A DNA stretch of 64,000 nt from Gillisia sp. Hel_I_86 (lineage in GTDB: Bacteria; Bacteroidota; Bacteroidia; Flavobacteriales; Flavobacteriaceae), in NCBI RefSeq assembly GCF_007827275.1, contig NZ_VISE01000001.1, positions 3,534,001 to 3,598,000 on the forward strand, given 5' to 3'. Below are positions 1 to 8,700 of this stretch, one piece after another. The position numbers and the translations under genes were made by a program. Below the pieces are notes generated by a model that was not told where the DNA came from, made no database searches, and saw only the letters and a program-made list of their open reading frames with translations. Each line of letters starts with the position of its first letter. Position 1 is the stretch's first letter.

Positions 1-1
1 T

Positions 2-817
2 ATAGTTTACTTAATAGGAATTTCCACAGGCCACTATAAGCATTTTCCATTTAGTTTGTTGTTTGGTTTTAAGGAACATTTCGCCCCCATGCCAGAAAAT
101 AAGAGAAATTTTGATACGAGCAATTTGAAGGAAAGGAATTTATCCATAGATACTACAACTGGAATATACTTGACCTATGGGCAATCAAATGCCGCAAATC
201 ATGGGCAAATTGGATATGAAGTCGAAAATGAGGTTTTTCAATATCTTGACGGGAAGGCATATCCCTATAAAGACCCCTCATTGGGTGCAACTGGGGATGA
301 TGGTTCTGTGTGGGGAATGGTTGGTGATAAATTGATAAAAAACAATGTGCACAAGAAGGTTGTTTTTTCTAATAATGGGTATGGAGGAAGAAAAATAGAA
401 GACCTAAACAAGGAACCTTATTTAAATTACTTGATTAAAAATTACAATCAATTATATAGGGATTATGGCAGGGTGGATGCTATTCTTTTTCATCAAGGTG
501 AAATTAATCATTCCAATAAATATGGTAATTCTAATTATTATAAGGATTTTGAAATTTTAGTTAATTCTTTAAAAGCTCAAGGGATTATAGTTCCAATCTA
601 CCTATCAAGGACTTCAATCTGTAATACTGATTCAGATGCTGAATTGATAAAAATTCAAAATAAGATTATCCATGATATGGATATAGTTTTTCCAGGTCCG
701 AATACAGATTTGCTTTTAGAGAAAAAATTTAGATTGCCCGATAATTGTCATTTTTCACGGTTGGGATATGAGAAATTTTCCGATATGTGGGTTATTTCCT
801 TGAGCAAAGGAATTTAA
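2..817 (+). CDS. SGNH/sialate O-acetylesterase-like hydrolase, 5' end cut by the window edge
   Basis: The reading frame is open to the left edge, so the true start probably lies outside the window; a TTG at 56 is the first start-like codon but cuts into the fold. The GQSN motif near nt 179-190 is the nucleophile block of the SGNH/SASA esterase fold. The segment LFHQGEIN matches the block that carries the oxyanion/Gln residues, and DNCHFSRLGYEKF near the C-terminus supplies the Asp-x-x-His pair. Family members remove or move O-acyl groups on sugars. Its position at the head of a polysaccharide locus suggests tailoring of the glycan, but the substrate is unknown. The frame upstream of 56 is hydrophobic in part, so a membrane anchor or signal peptide is possible but cannot be seen in full. 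Confidence 0.7.
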   Translation: MVYLIGISTGHYKHFPFSLLFGFKEHFAPMPENKRNFDTSNLKERNLSIDTTTGIYLTYGQSNAANHGQIGYEVENEVFQYLDGKAYPYKDPSLGATGDDGSVWGMVGDKLIKNNVHKKVVFSNNGYGGRKIEDLNKEPYLNYLIKNYNQLYRDYGRVDAILFHQGEINHSNKYGNSNYYKDFEILVNSLKAQGIIVPIYLSRTSICNTDSDAELIKIQNKIIHDMDIVFPGPNTDLLLEKKFRLPDNCHFSRLGYEKFSDMWVISLSKGI

Positions 818-1032
818 TCCATTATTGAGGGTTTAATTTACCAAAGCTTGCCTCGACTTTTTGTAAAAGTATTTCTCCCCGATGTTCTTATTGATTTTTC
901 TCATGGATAAATTCGTTCATCTATTTTTATATACTTTCCATATCGCTTTAAAATAAGAAACGCGCTTAGTAATGAACGTCACAAATCCCCAAAAAATATT
1001 TAAGCTGTACAGGTATTTATTTTTACCCAAGT

Positions 1033-1364
1033 TCGGTTATCGAAATAGCAAAACCCGTAACTCATAGTGAGCGTGGGGAGCTCGAAATCACTAGTGTAAA
1101 TAAGGAATATTTAAAAGCTGGAGATCTAGAAGTGGAACTCATGGGCGGGGTTTTGCTTGGCTGGACACGGGAACCCATGAATCCTTTTTGGAAGCCTCAA
1201 ATTTTGTACATACAATAGAAAAACGACAAGGATTAAAAATAGCTTGTTTGGAGGAGATTGCCTTTAGAAAAGAATTTATAGATAAAAATCATTTGGTTAA
1301 GTGGGCAAAAAATAATTATAAAAATGAATATGGAGCTTATTTAACAAAATTAGTTAGTGGGTAA
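1033..1364 (+). pseudogene. rmlA 3' remnant (glucose-1-phosphate thymidylyltransferase), frameshifted
   Basis: Translation gives the C-terminal third of RmlA: SVIEIAKPV, then RGELEIT, then, after a shift of frame, [17 protein letters not shown] and [18 protein letters not shown], ending in a stop at 1362-1364. The frame breaks near 1145, where one base is missing; a restored C would give Gly-Arg-Gly as in the family. The N-terminal nucleotide-binding half is absent and nothing recognisable replaces it: 818-1032 holds no gene I can see. The piece cannot encode an active enzyme. A complementary N-terminal rmlA stump lies at 22464-22836. The two do not overlap, so they may derive from one ancestral gene. 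Confidence 0.8.
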
Positions 1365-1442
1365 AAATTTCAAAAATGGCAAAACAGTTTCTCTTTCACA
1401 TTAATTTAGGATTATCAATACTAAGGCTTAGTACAGAAATAC

Positions 1443-1450
1443 TATCTTTG
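1443..1450 (+). promoter_or_regulatory. Possible Bacteroidota -7 box for the wbpP-wbpO genes
   Basis: TATCTTTG fits the TAnnTTTG consensus of the primary Bacteroidota sigma factor and lies 29 nt before the ATG at 1480. No clear TTG/TTTG is seen at the expected upstream distance, so only half of the promoter is supported. Confidence 0.35.
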
Positions 1451-1479
1451 CCGCTTGTTAATCAAAACATTCGCATTTA

Positions 1480-2475
1480 ATGCAAGAACAATTTTCTAAA
1501 TTAAAATCTTCAAAAATATTGGTTACCGGTGGGGCAGGTTTTATAGGTTCCAATCTTTGTGAAACACTTCTTAACCTTGGGGCACAAGTAGTATGTTTGG
1601 ATAATTTTGCTACTGGGAAACTTGAGAACTTGGAAGCTTTTAAAGATAATCCTATGTTCACCTTAATAGAAGGGGATATCAGGAATCTGGACACTTGCCA
1701 TAAAGCAGTTAAGGGGGTAGACTATATTTTGCACGAAGCTGCTTTGGGTTCTGTTCCAAGATCCCTAAAAAATCCAATTACAAGTAACGAAGTAAATGTA
1801 TCGGGTTTTTTGAATATGCTGGTAGCTGCTCGTGACGCAAAAGTAAAACGCTTTATATATGCTGCAAGTTCTTCTACTTATGGAGATTCAGAAAATTTGC
1901 CAAAAGTGGAACATATTATCGGGAAGCCACTATCTCCATATGCAATTACCAAATATGTGAATGAACTTTACGCCGATATTTTCAAAAATGCATACGATCT
2001 AGATACTGTGGGGCTTCGCTATTTTAATGTATTCGGGAGAAAACAAGACCCTGATGGAGGCTATGCCGCGGTTATTCCAAAATTTGTTATTCAATTAATG
2101 AATCATGAATCTCCTTTAATTAATGGAGATGGAACTTATTCCCGTGATTTCACTTATATAGATAATGTAATCCAGATGAATCTTTTGGCGCTCACATCAG
2201 ACAATAAGGAAGCTTTAAATGAAGTATATAATACAGCGGTAGGAGATAGAACAAACTTACTGGAATTAACAAATTTGCTGAAAGAATATTTAGCGAAATA
2301 TGACCCTGAAATTGCAAGTATAGAAATTAAGCATGGCCCAAATCGTGCTGGAGATATACCGCATTCTTTGGCTTCTATAGATAAAGCAAAAACAAATTTT
2401 GGGTATGATCCAAAATATAATATAAAGGCAGGTTTGGAAGAGGCCGTGGATTGGTATTGGCAGAACCTTAAATAA
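1480..2475 (+). CDS. wbpP: UDP-N-acetylglucosamine 4-epimerase (WbpP/TviC type)
   Basis: An extended short-chain dehydrogenase of 331 residues, the usual length. It has the NAD-binding GGAGFIG motif (residues 17-23), the Ser-rich catalytic strand ASSSTYG (129-135), and the Tyr-x-x-x-Lys pair Y154/K158. The stretch around AALGSVPRS and the block KPLSPYAITKYVNELYA match the WbpP/WbgU/TviC group, which interconverts UDP-GlcNAc and UDP-GalNAc rather than UDP-Glc and UDP-Gal. The gene is followed after 24 nt by a UDP-HexNAc 6-dehydrogenase. That pair makes UDP-GalNAcA in Vi antigen and in Pseudomonas O6, so the same product is inferred here. The symbol is given by family resemblance; substrate choice is not proven by sequence alone. 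Confidence 0.85.
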   Translation: MQEQFSKLKSSKILVTGGAGFIGSNLCETLLNLGAQVVCLDNFATGKLENLEAFKDNPMFTLIEGDIRNLDTCHKAVKGVDYILHEAALGSVPRSLKNPITSNEVNVSGFLNMLVAARDAKVKRFIYAASSSTYGDSENLPKVEHIIGKPLSPYAITKYVNELYADIFKNAYDLDTVGLRYFNVFGRKQDPDGGYAAVIPKFVIQLMNHESPLINGDGTYSRDFTYIDNVIQMNLLALTSDNKEALNEVYNTAVGDRTNLLELTNLLKEYLAKYDPEIASIEIKHGPNRAGDIPHSLASIDKAKTNFGYDPKYNIKAGLEEAVDWYWQNLK

Positions 2476-2499
2476 TATTGATAATATAATTATTATATA

Positions 2500-3783
2500 A
2501 TGAATAACGATATAAAAATTGCAGTAATTGGCCTAGGATATGTGGGTTTGCCACTTGCCAGATTATTTGCTACCAAATTTCCAGTTATAGGATTTGATAT
2601 CAATCAAACTAGGGTAAAAGAATTAATGAATGGTAAGGATGCTACTCTAGAGGTGGAAGATGATATCTTAAAAGCATCTTTGCTTTCGAAACCATCTAAT
2701 GAAGATGGTCTTTATTGTTCTACAAATTTAGAAGATATCAAAGATTGTAATTACTACATTATAACCGTTCCAACACCGGTAGATAAAAACAATAGACCAG
2801 ATCTTACGCCATTATATAAAAGCAGTGAAACTGTAGGGAAAGTTCTAAAAAAAGGAGATATAGTAATATATGAATCTACGGTATATCCAGGGGTTACAGA
2901 AGATGAATGTGTTCCTGTTCTCGAAAAAATAAGTGGGCTAAAATTCAACCAGGATTTCTTTGCGGGATATTCTCCAGAGCGAATTAATCCAGGAGATAAA
3001 GAGCACACAGTAGATAAAATTCTTAAAGTGACAGCTGGTTCCACGCCCGAGGTCGGAAAAAAAATAAATGAGCTTTATAAAACTGTAATTACTGCTGGGA
3101 CTCATTTAGCGCCCACCATTAAAGTTGCAGAAGCAGCAAAAGTTATAGAAAATTCACAACGGGATATTAATATTGCCTTTGTAAATGAACTGGCAAAGAT
3201 CTTTAACATGCTCGATATAGACACCAATGATGTTTTAGAAGCAGCTGGCACAAAATGGAATTTTTTACCATTTAAGCCAGGGCTGGTTGGAGGACATTGT
3301 ATAGGAGTGGATCCTTATTATTTAGCCCAAAAAGCTCAAGAAGTGGGGTATCATCCAGAAATCATTCTTGCCGGAAGAAGAATGAACGATAGTATGGGAC
3401 AATACGTTGCAAGTGAAGTTGTAAAACTGATGCTACAACATGACATAAAAGTCAAAGGAGCAGAAGTGTTGGTTTTGGGAATCACTTTTAAGGAAAACTG
3501 CCCAGATGTGCGAAACACAAAGGTTGTGGATGTTATTAAGAATTTAAAGGAATATGGTGTATACATCACCATTTATGATCCATTGGCGAATCCAGAAGAG
3601 GTTAAACATGAATATGAGTTGACAACATCTAAAGCATTGCCAGAGAAAAAGTTTGATGCGATTGTTTTGACGGTGGCTCATAAGGAATTTTTAAATTTGG
3701 AGTTCAAAAAGCTTAAATCTGGAAATGCAGTGGTCTATGATGTTAAGGGAGTTCTAGGGGATAAATGTGATAAGAAATTGTAA
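2500..3783 (+). CDS. wbpO: UDP-N-acetyl-hexosamine 6-dehydrogenase (WbpO/TviB type)
   Basis: A nucleotide-sugar dehydrogenase of 427 residues. The N-terminal Rossmann motif is GLGYVGLPLA (residues about 11-20). The catalytic Cys is C267, within GGHCIGVDPYY, the form typical of the UDP-GlcNAc/GalNAc dehydrogenases (WecC, WbpA, WbpO, TviB) rather than GGSC of UDP-Glc dehydrogenase. The C-terminal UDP-binding domain has GITFKENCPDVRNTKV. It should oxidise C6 of UDP-HexNAc in two NAD-dependent steps to the uronic acid. Pairing with the epimerase upstream favours UDP-GalNAcA. The gene ends inside a run of GAAGTGA-type micro-repeats. Confidence 0.85.
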   Translation: MNNDIKIAVIGLGYVGLPLARLFATKFPVIGFDINQTRVKELMNGKDATLEVEDDILKASLLSKPSNEDGLYCSTNLEDIKDCNYYIITVPTPVDKNNRPDLTPLYKSSETVGKVLKKGDIVIYESTVYPGVTEDECVPVLEKISGLKFNQDFFAGYSPERINPGDKEHTVDKILKVTAGSTPEVGKKINELYKTVITAGTHLAPTIKVAEAAKVIENSQRDINIAFVNELAKIFNMLDIDTNDVLEAAGTKWNFLPFKPGLVGGHCIGVDPYYLAQKAQEVGYHPEIILAGRRMNDSMGQYVASEVVKLMLQHDIKVKGAEVLVLGITFKENCPDVRNTKVVDVIKNLKEYGVYITIYDPLANPEEVKHEYELTTSKALPEKKFDAIVLTVAHKEFLNLEFKKLKSGNAVVYDVKGVLGDKCDKKL

Positions 3784-3998
3784 CGAAGTGATGAAGAAAC
3801 GAAGTAATGTTGGGATGAAGTGATTTTGTAACGAAGTGAAAACAAACTACGTTGTTCAGTAAAATGGTAACCTCGTAATATGTAAAAATAAAACTACATT
3901 ACTCCGTCACTTCGTCATAAGGTCACTGCATAAGAAATGAAGTTAAAATAAAACTATTTTGCAGTGTCACAGGATCACAACGTAACAATTTAAAGAAT
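3782..3998 (+). repeat. GAAGTGA/TCACTTC micro-repeat tract, left flank of the four-helix-bundle gene
   Basis: This gap is made of short degenerate units: aacgaagtga, gaagtaatg, gatgaagtga, and then complementary units such as actccgtcacttcgtcat and gtcacaggatcacaacg. Direct copies sit on the left and complementary copies on the right, so the tract is roughly palindromic. The same vocabulary returns at 4347-4547 and 40405-40560. Confidence 0.6.
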
Positions 3999-4346
3999 AT
4001 GAAATCCCACAAGGACTTGACTGTTTATAAAACAAGTATTGATCTTGTTGTTGCAGTTTACAATTTAACGAAAAATTTTCTTGTTGATGAAAGATTTGGT
4101 TTAATAAGTCAGCTTAGAAGAGCGGCGGTTTCTGTTCCCTCAAATATTGCAAAAGGTGCTGCCCGGAACAGTAAAAAGGAATTTATTCGCTTTCTATATA
4201 TTTCGTTGGGTTCACTGGCAGAATTGGAAACGCAAATGGAAATCGCCGGTCGATTGAAATTTATTTCAGAAAATAATGAATTAAAAGAACAATCCATTTA
4301 CATTCGCAGAATGTTGTTGAAATTAATACAAAGTTTGAAGGAGTGA
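3999..4346 (+). CDS. Four-helix-bundle protein (23S rRNA IVS / S23 family)
   Basis: A 115-residue, all-helical protein of the 23S rRNA intervening-sequence family (PF05635/TIGR02436 type). Typical features are the opening KSHKDLTVYKTSIDLV, the loop RFGLISQLRRAAVSVPSNIAKGAAR, and the block FIRFLYISLGSLAELETQ. The biochemical function of the family is not settled. Members occur inside 23S rRNA insertions and as lone genes in Bacteroidota genomes, and Avd of diversity-generating retroelements is structurally related. No reverse transcriptase or variable-repeat pair is seen here. The gene sits alone between two sugar dehydrogenase genes and is framed on both sides by micro-repeats, which suggests that it arrived as a discrete unit. 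Confidence 0.8.
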   Translation: MKSHKDLTVYKTSIDLVVAVYNLTKNFLVDERFGLISQLRRAAVSVPSNIAKGAARNSKKEFIRFLYISLGSLAELETQMEIAGRLKFISENNELKEQSIYIRRMLLKLIQSLKE

Positions 4347-4547
4347 AGAAGTGATGATGTAAAGTAATATTTTATAAAAGTGACGATATATTGAAGTTAA
4401 ATGAAACTACGTAACTGCGTCACTTGGTCACAACATCACATTTTTACTCCGTCACAAGGTTATTGCGTTAAATTTTTACTCCGTAACATGATCACAACGT
4501 TACATGGTTACTCCGTTACTTAAACTATAAGAAAAGAAAATATTAAG
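4347..4547 (+). repeat. Micro-repeat tract, right flank of the four-helix-bundle gene
   Basis: The tract starts with gaagtgatgatgtaaagtaat and passes into complementary units: gtaactgcgtcacttggtca, actccgtcacaaggtta, actccgtaacatgatcacaacg and actccgttactt. It mirrors 3782-3998 in composition and order. No ORF longer than a few codons and no clear promoter is visible in it. Confidence 0.6.
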
Positions 4548-5945
4548 ATGACTACAATTAAAAACATTTGCTGCATAGGAGCAGGATACGTAGGAGGCCC
4601 GACCATGGCAATTATAGCTCAAAAATGTCCTGATATCAAAGTAACGGTAGTAGATATAAATGAAAAAAGGATCGCTGCCTGGAATGACGAGGATGTAAAT
4701 AAGATTCCAATTTATGAGCCAGGTTTATCAGAAATAGTGAAAGAAGCGAAGGGCAGAAACTTGTTTTTTTCGACAGATGTCGACAGTGCAATTGATAATG
4801 CTGAGATGATCTTCATTTCGGTAAATACGCCCACTAAAACTTACGGAATGGGCAAGGGGATGGCTGCCGATCTTAAATATATAGAGCTATGTGCAAGACA
4901 AATTGCCCGAGTTGCTAAAAATGATAAGATTGTAGTTGAAAAATCAACTTTACCGGTAAGAACTGCTCAAGCATTAAAGGATATTTTAGAAAATACAGGG
5001 AATGGTGTTGATTTTCAAATTTTATCCAATCCAGAATTTTTAGCAGAAGGAACTGCTGTAGAGGATTTAAATAATCCAGATCGAGTACTAATAGGTGGGG
5101 ATATTGATACTGCTGAAGGTAAAAAAGCGGTACAATCCCTTGTGGATATTTATTCTAATTGGGTTCCGGCTGAACATATTCTCACAACAAATATTTGGTC
5201 TTCTGAACTTTCAAAACTAACAGCGAACGCATTTCTTGCTCAGCGAGTGTCGTCTATAAATGCGATGAGTGAATTGTGTGAGAAAACAGGTGCCAACGTA
5301 AACGAGGTAGCAAAGGCTGTAGGAATGGATTCCAGAATAGGGTCTAAATTTTTGCAATCTTCTGTTGGATTTGGAGGTTCGTGTTTTCAGAAGGATATCT
5401 TGAACTTGGTATATATAGCTAAATCATTTGGATTGAATGAAGTTGCAGATTTTTGGGAACAAGTGATTATTTTAAATGATCATCAAAAGCGCAGATTTGC
5501 CGCTAATATTGTAAAAACTTTATTCAATACAGTTTCAGGTAAAAAAATAACTATTTTAGGCTGGGCATTTAAGAAAGACACGAATGATACAAGGGAATCT
5601 GCAGCAATTTATGTTTCAGATTATCTCTTAAATGAGCAAGCTGAAATTGTGGTGTACGATCCTAAAGTGACTGCGGAACAAATTTATGCAGATTTAGATT
5701 ATTTAGGAACAAGACCAGATTCTGAAAACAGGTCTCTGGTAAAAGTGGTTAATACTGCTGAAGAAGCATGCAAAGACTCGCATGCAGTTGCTGTTTTAAC
5801 CGAATGGGATGAATTTAAGGAACTGGATTGGAAAAAGATCTATGATGATATGCTAAAACCAGCATTCCTTTTTGATGGGAGAAGGTTACTAGATCGAAAA
5901 ACAAAAGAAGAACTTGGTTTTGAATTCTATGCAATAGGTAGTTGA
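4548..5945 (+). CDS. ugd: UDP-glucose 6-dehydrogenase (eukaryote-like type)
   Basis: A 465-residue enzyme close in length and motifs to the long UGDH form found in animals and many Bacteroidota. The Rossmann motif is [20 protein letters not shown] and [11 protein letters not shown] follow. The catalytic Cys is C279 in [17 protein letters not shown], and the C-terminal domain has [14 protein letters not shown]. It should oxidise UDP-Glc to UDP-GlcA. The downstream UDP-GlcA 4-epimerase at 17681 could use that product to make UDP-GalA. The gene follows the micro-repeat tract and is separated by 168 nt from the next gene, so it may form its own transcription unit. Confidence 0.9.
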   Translation: MTTIKNICCIGAGYVGGPTMAIIAQKCPDIKVTVVDINEKRIAAWNDEDVNKIPIYEPGLSEIVKEAKGRNLFFSTDVDSAIDNAEMIFISVNTPTKTYGMGKGMAADLKYIELCARQIARVAKNDKIVVEKSTLPVRTAQALKDILENTGNGVDFQILSNPEFLAEGTAVEDLNNPDRVLIGGDIDTAEGKKAVQSLVDIYSNWVPAEHILTTNIWSSELSKLTANAFLAQRVSSINAMSELCEKTGANVNEVAKAVGMDSRIGSKFLQSSVGFGGSCFQKDILNLVYIAKSFGLNEVADFWEQVIILNDHQKRRFAANIVKTLFNTVSGKKITILGWAFKKDTNDTRESAAIYVSDYLLNEQAEIVVYDPKVTAEQIYADLDYLGTRPDSENRSLVKVVNTAEEACKDSHAVAVLTEWDEFKELDWKKIYDDMLKPAFLFDGRRLLDRKTKEELGFEFYAIGS

Positions 5946-6113
5946 TTATTGTAAAATTAAGGTTTAACACTTAAGTATCAAATTTGATTTATTCTATTGC
6001 CTATTTTAGAATTTCATCATTTTTGGAATCCCTTTTTTTTAGGATCAGTTATTTTTTTAAATTTCTGTAAATTATTTGAGATAAGAACTAATAATTAGTA
6101 TAATTCATATATT

Positions 6114-6953
6114 GTGAATAAAAATAAAATTATAGTCAATTTCTGTCCTACGGGAATGATCCCAACAAAAGCCATGACTTCCCATGTTCCCATTTCTCCC
6201 AATGAAATAATAGAACAAACTCATGAAGCTTATGAGATAGGGATTACCATGGCACATCTACATGCACGGGAAGAGAACCAAGTTCCAACATGGAAACCAG
6301 AAGTGTATAGGGAAATTTTTGAGGGAGTTCGTAAACACTGCCCAGATTTAATAATATGTGGTAGTACCTCTGGTCGAAATTTTCCTGAATTCGAAAAGCG
6401 ATCTGCAGTAATAGAACTGAAACCAGATATGTGCTCCTTAACACTTTCATCTCTAAATTTTTTACGTCAAGCTTCTATAAATGATCCGGAAATAATTATT
6501 AGGCTGGTTGAAAAAATGTCAGGCTATGGCGTTGTTCCCGAGTTGGAATGTTTTGATCTGGGAATGATTAATTACGGCAAATATTTAATAAATAAAGAAT
6601 ATATTAAAGGTCCATTTTACTGGAACTTATTATTTGGGAATATAGCAGGTTTTCAAGCTTCGTATTTACAAATTGGAACAGCAGTGAATGAAATTCCCAA
6701 AGACCATTTTGTGTCCTTAGCTGGTTTGGGCGCAGAACAATTGCCAGTTAATGCAACTGCTATTTCAATGGGTTATGGCGCAAGAGTGGGTCTAGAAGAT
6801 AATATTTGGTGGGATTCAAGTAGAACGAGACTTGTTTCGAATGTTGAGTTGATTAAGAGAACGCATGAGTTGATTGAGATTAACCAAAAAGAATTTTTTA
6901 AACCTAAGGATTTTGGAGCATTAGGTTTTTATAATCGTCATAGGAATGGATAA
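6114..6953 (+). CDS. BKACE-family (beta-keto acid cleavage, DUF849) enzyme
   Basis: GTG start. This 279-residue TIM-barrel protein belongs to the BKACE family, known from 3-keto-5-aminohexanoate cleavage enzyme: beta-keto acid plus acetyl-CoA gives acetoacetate plus a new acyl-CoA. The zinc ligands are visible as HLH (H48, H50) and E228 in ARVGLEDN, with the substrate-binding Arg equivalent at R224. PELECFD (about 142-148) is also conserved. The usual GGHVRVG is changed to GYGARVG here, so the substrate may differ. Such an enzyme is unexpected in a polysaccharide locus. It overlaps the next gene, a NeuD-like acyltransferase, by 8 nt. I infer that it may supply an acyl-CoA for sugar acylation. 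Confidence 0.75.
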   Translation: MNKNKIIVNFCPTGMIPTKAMTSHVPISPNEIIEQTHEAYEIGITMAHLHAREENQVPTWKPEVYREIFEGVRKHCPDLIICGSTSGRNFPEFEKRSAVIELKPDMCSLTLSSLNFLRQASINDPEIIIRLVEKMSGYGVVPELECFDLGMINYGKYLINKEYIKGPFYWNLLFGNIAGFQASYLQIGTAVNEIPKDHFVSLAGLGAEQLPVNATAISMGYGARVGLEDNIWWDSSRTRLVSNVELIKRTHELIEINQKEFFKPKDFGALGFYNRHRNG

Positions 6954-7614
6954 AAAAATTCAAATTTTGGGAATGTCGCAGTATTTAGTTAGTGTGATTT
7001 TTGATATTTTAAATGATAATGGGCAGGCAAATTTTTTGGATATTTTCCTTAATTTGAAAATGAAAGCCATACCGCAAATGCCAAATTTCGAATTTCCATA
7101 TGCCCTTCATGAATTAGGAAATGGTCCAGATAAAAAAAATCCGGTGATCTTTGGTGCATCAGGACCCAAAAACAAATTTCCTATCTTCAATTATTTCAAG
7201 GACACTTATAAACTTTCAATAAAGCAGTTTATAAATGTGGTTCACCAAACGTCCTATATATCAAAATCGGTAACTTTGGATGCTGGGTGTTTCGTGGAGC
7301 AAAATGTGACCATAAGTTCTCAAACAAAACTTGGTTTTGGGATAACCATAAAACGAGGTGCATTAATTGGGCATCATTGTATAATTGGGGATTTTGTGGA
7401 CATTAACCCTGGGGCTATTATAGCAGGTAAAGTTATTCTTGGCAAAGGATCTGTAATTGGAGCAGGCGCTACTATATTGGATGGAATTAATATAGGAAAA
7501 AATTCTGTGATAGGAGCGGGGAGTTTGGTTACTAAAGATATCCCCTCTGGGGTAATTGCTTATGGGAATCCATGTAAAATTATTCGAAATAATTCAAAAT
7601 GGAATATAGAATAA
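6946..7614 (+). CDS. NeuD/PglD-like sugar acyltransferase (left-handed beta-helix)
   Basis: A 222-residue protein. Its C-terminal half (about 105-210) is a run of hexapeptide repeats: VTLDAGCFVEQNVTI, IGHHCIIGDFVDINPGAIIAG, VIGAGATILDG, NSVIGAGSLVTKDIPSG and the closing GNPCKII. The His pair in GHHCIIGD is placed like the catalytic His of PglD/NeuD enzymes, which transfer acyl groups from acyl-CoA to sugars. The N-terminal part is less like a standard NeuD Rossmann fold. Start and upstream stop overlap by 8 nt, so it is translationally coupled to the BKACE enzyme. The acceptor is unknown; the amino group made by the WecE-like enzyme at 8701 is one candidate. Confidence 0.75.
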   Translation: MDKKIQILGMSQYLVSVIFDILNDNGQANFLDIFLNLKMKAIPQMPNFEFPYALHELGNGPDKKNPVIFGASGPKNKFPIFNYFKDTYKLSIKQFINVVHQTSYISKSVTLDAGCFVEQNVTISSQTKLGFGITIKRGALIGHHCIIGDFVDINPGAIIAGKVILGKGSVIGAGATILDGINIGKNSVIGAGSLVTKDIPSGVIAYGNPCKIIRNNSKWNIE

Positions 7615-7681
7615 CAATTAATATCCTTAAAATGTTAATTTAATTTCAGTTATACTCGAGAATATCACAAATATTAAATCA

Positions 7682-8608
7682 ATGTCATTAATTTCAATAA
7701 TTATTCCTGTTTATAAAAGTTCGGAGAGTCTTAAGATCATAGCTTCAGAACTTTCGAAGATGGAAACCGAATTAGGGTATAGCTTTGAAATTATATTTGT
7801 AAATGACAGTCCTTTTTTCTTGGAAACAAAAAAAATGTTGGATTACTTGGAGCAGGAGTATGTGAATATAAAAACAATTGCTTTCAGGAAAAACCAAGGT
7901 CAACACATTGCTACCCTAGCTGGAATTAATAGGTCCAATGGAGATTACGTAATCACAATGGATGATGACCTTCAGCACCCAATTAACGAAATTCCCAAAT
8001 TAATAAACGCTATTACTTCTAATGTTGTTATAGAAGGGGTTTTTGCTGTTCCAAATTATTTGGAAAGGAAACACTCCTTATGGAGGTCTTTTGGGAGTTA
8101 TGTTTTTAAAAAGATAGATGTCATTTTTCTAGATAAACCAAAAGGTCTGGTCCTTTCCTCATTTAGAATTATGAGTAGGGATTTGGGAAAGTCCATAACC
8201 AAGAATTATAATGCGATGCCTGCTGTTTCCAGCCTGATGGTTAATGCTACCAGTAATTTAAAAAACATCAAGGTTGATCATGAAAACAGGATGTTTGAAA
8301 GTACTAATTATAATTTATCGAAATTGATAACACTTTCCCTTAATGGGATTTTGTATTATTCCTCACTACCATTAAGAATATTGGGTTTTATTGGCATAAT
8401 AGGGTTTTTAGGATCAATGATTTTTATTTTTTCCATCGTATTTAGAAAACTATTGATAGGTATAGATTATCCAGGATATGCTTCTACAGTATCCCTTATT
8501 AGTTTTTTTGGGGGACTAAATTTATTGGCCTTTGGAATAATAGGGGAATATTTAATTAGGATTATTAAGGAGCAACAAAAAACGGAACTAGAGGATTTGA
8601 TTAAATAA
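7682..8608 (+). CDS. Family 2 glycosyltransferase, polyprenyl-phosphate sugar transferase type (ArnC/GtrB-like)
   Basis: A 308-residue inner-membrane protein. The N-terminal GT-A domain begins SLISIIIPVYKSSESL and has the acidic DDDLQHP motif (residues 94-100) that binds the metal and nucleotide. Two C-terminal hydrophobic segments lie at about 232-253 and 265-290, as in ArnC, GtrB and DPM1-like enzymes that move a sugar from a nucleotide to undecaprenyl phosphate. Its place between an acyltransferase and an aminotransferase suggests that it handles the amino sugar made there. The lipid-linked monosaccharide could then be used by the membrane glycosyltransferase at 9827. Confidence 0.8.
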   Translation: MSLISIIIPVYKSSESLKIIASELSKMETELGYSFEIIFVNDSPFFLETKKMLDYLEQEYVNIKTIAFRKNQGQHIATLAGINRSNGDYVITMDDDLQHPINEIPKLINAITSNVVIEGVFAVPNYLERKHSLWRSFGSYVFKKIDVIFLDKPKGLVLSSFRIMSRDLGKSITKNYNAMPAVSSLMVNATSNLKNIKVDHENRMFESTNYNLSKLITLSLNGILYYSSLPLRILGFIGIIGFLGSMIFIFSIVFRKLLIGIDYPGYASTVSLISFFGGLNLLAFGIIGEYLIRIIKEQQKTELEDLIK

Positions 8609-8700
8609 GATAATAATGAAAATCATTATTGCCAATAATCCAATAATGAAAAGTAGGGTTTAATGCCTTATACAAGTAAAAAAAGCCGATTTGATATAAA

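Noticed and set aside
3999-4346. The four-helix-bundle gene as accessory protein (Avd) of a diversity-generating retroelement
   Set aside because: No reverse transcriptase gene and no template/variable repeat pair were seen near it.
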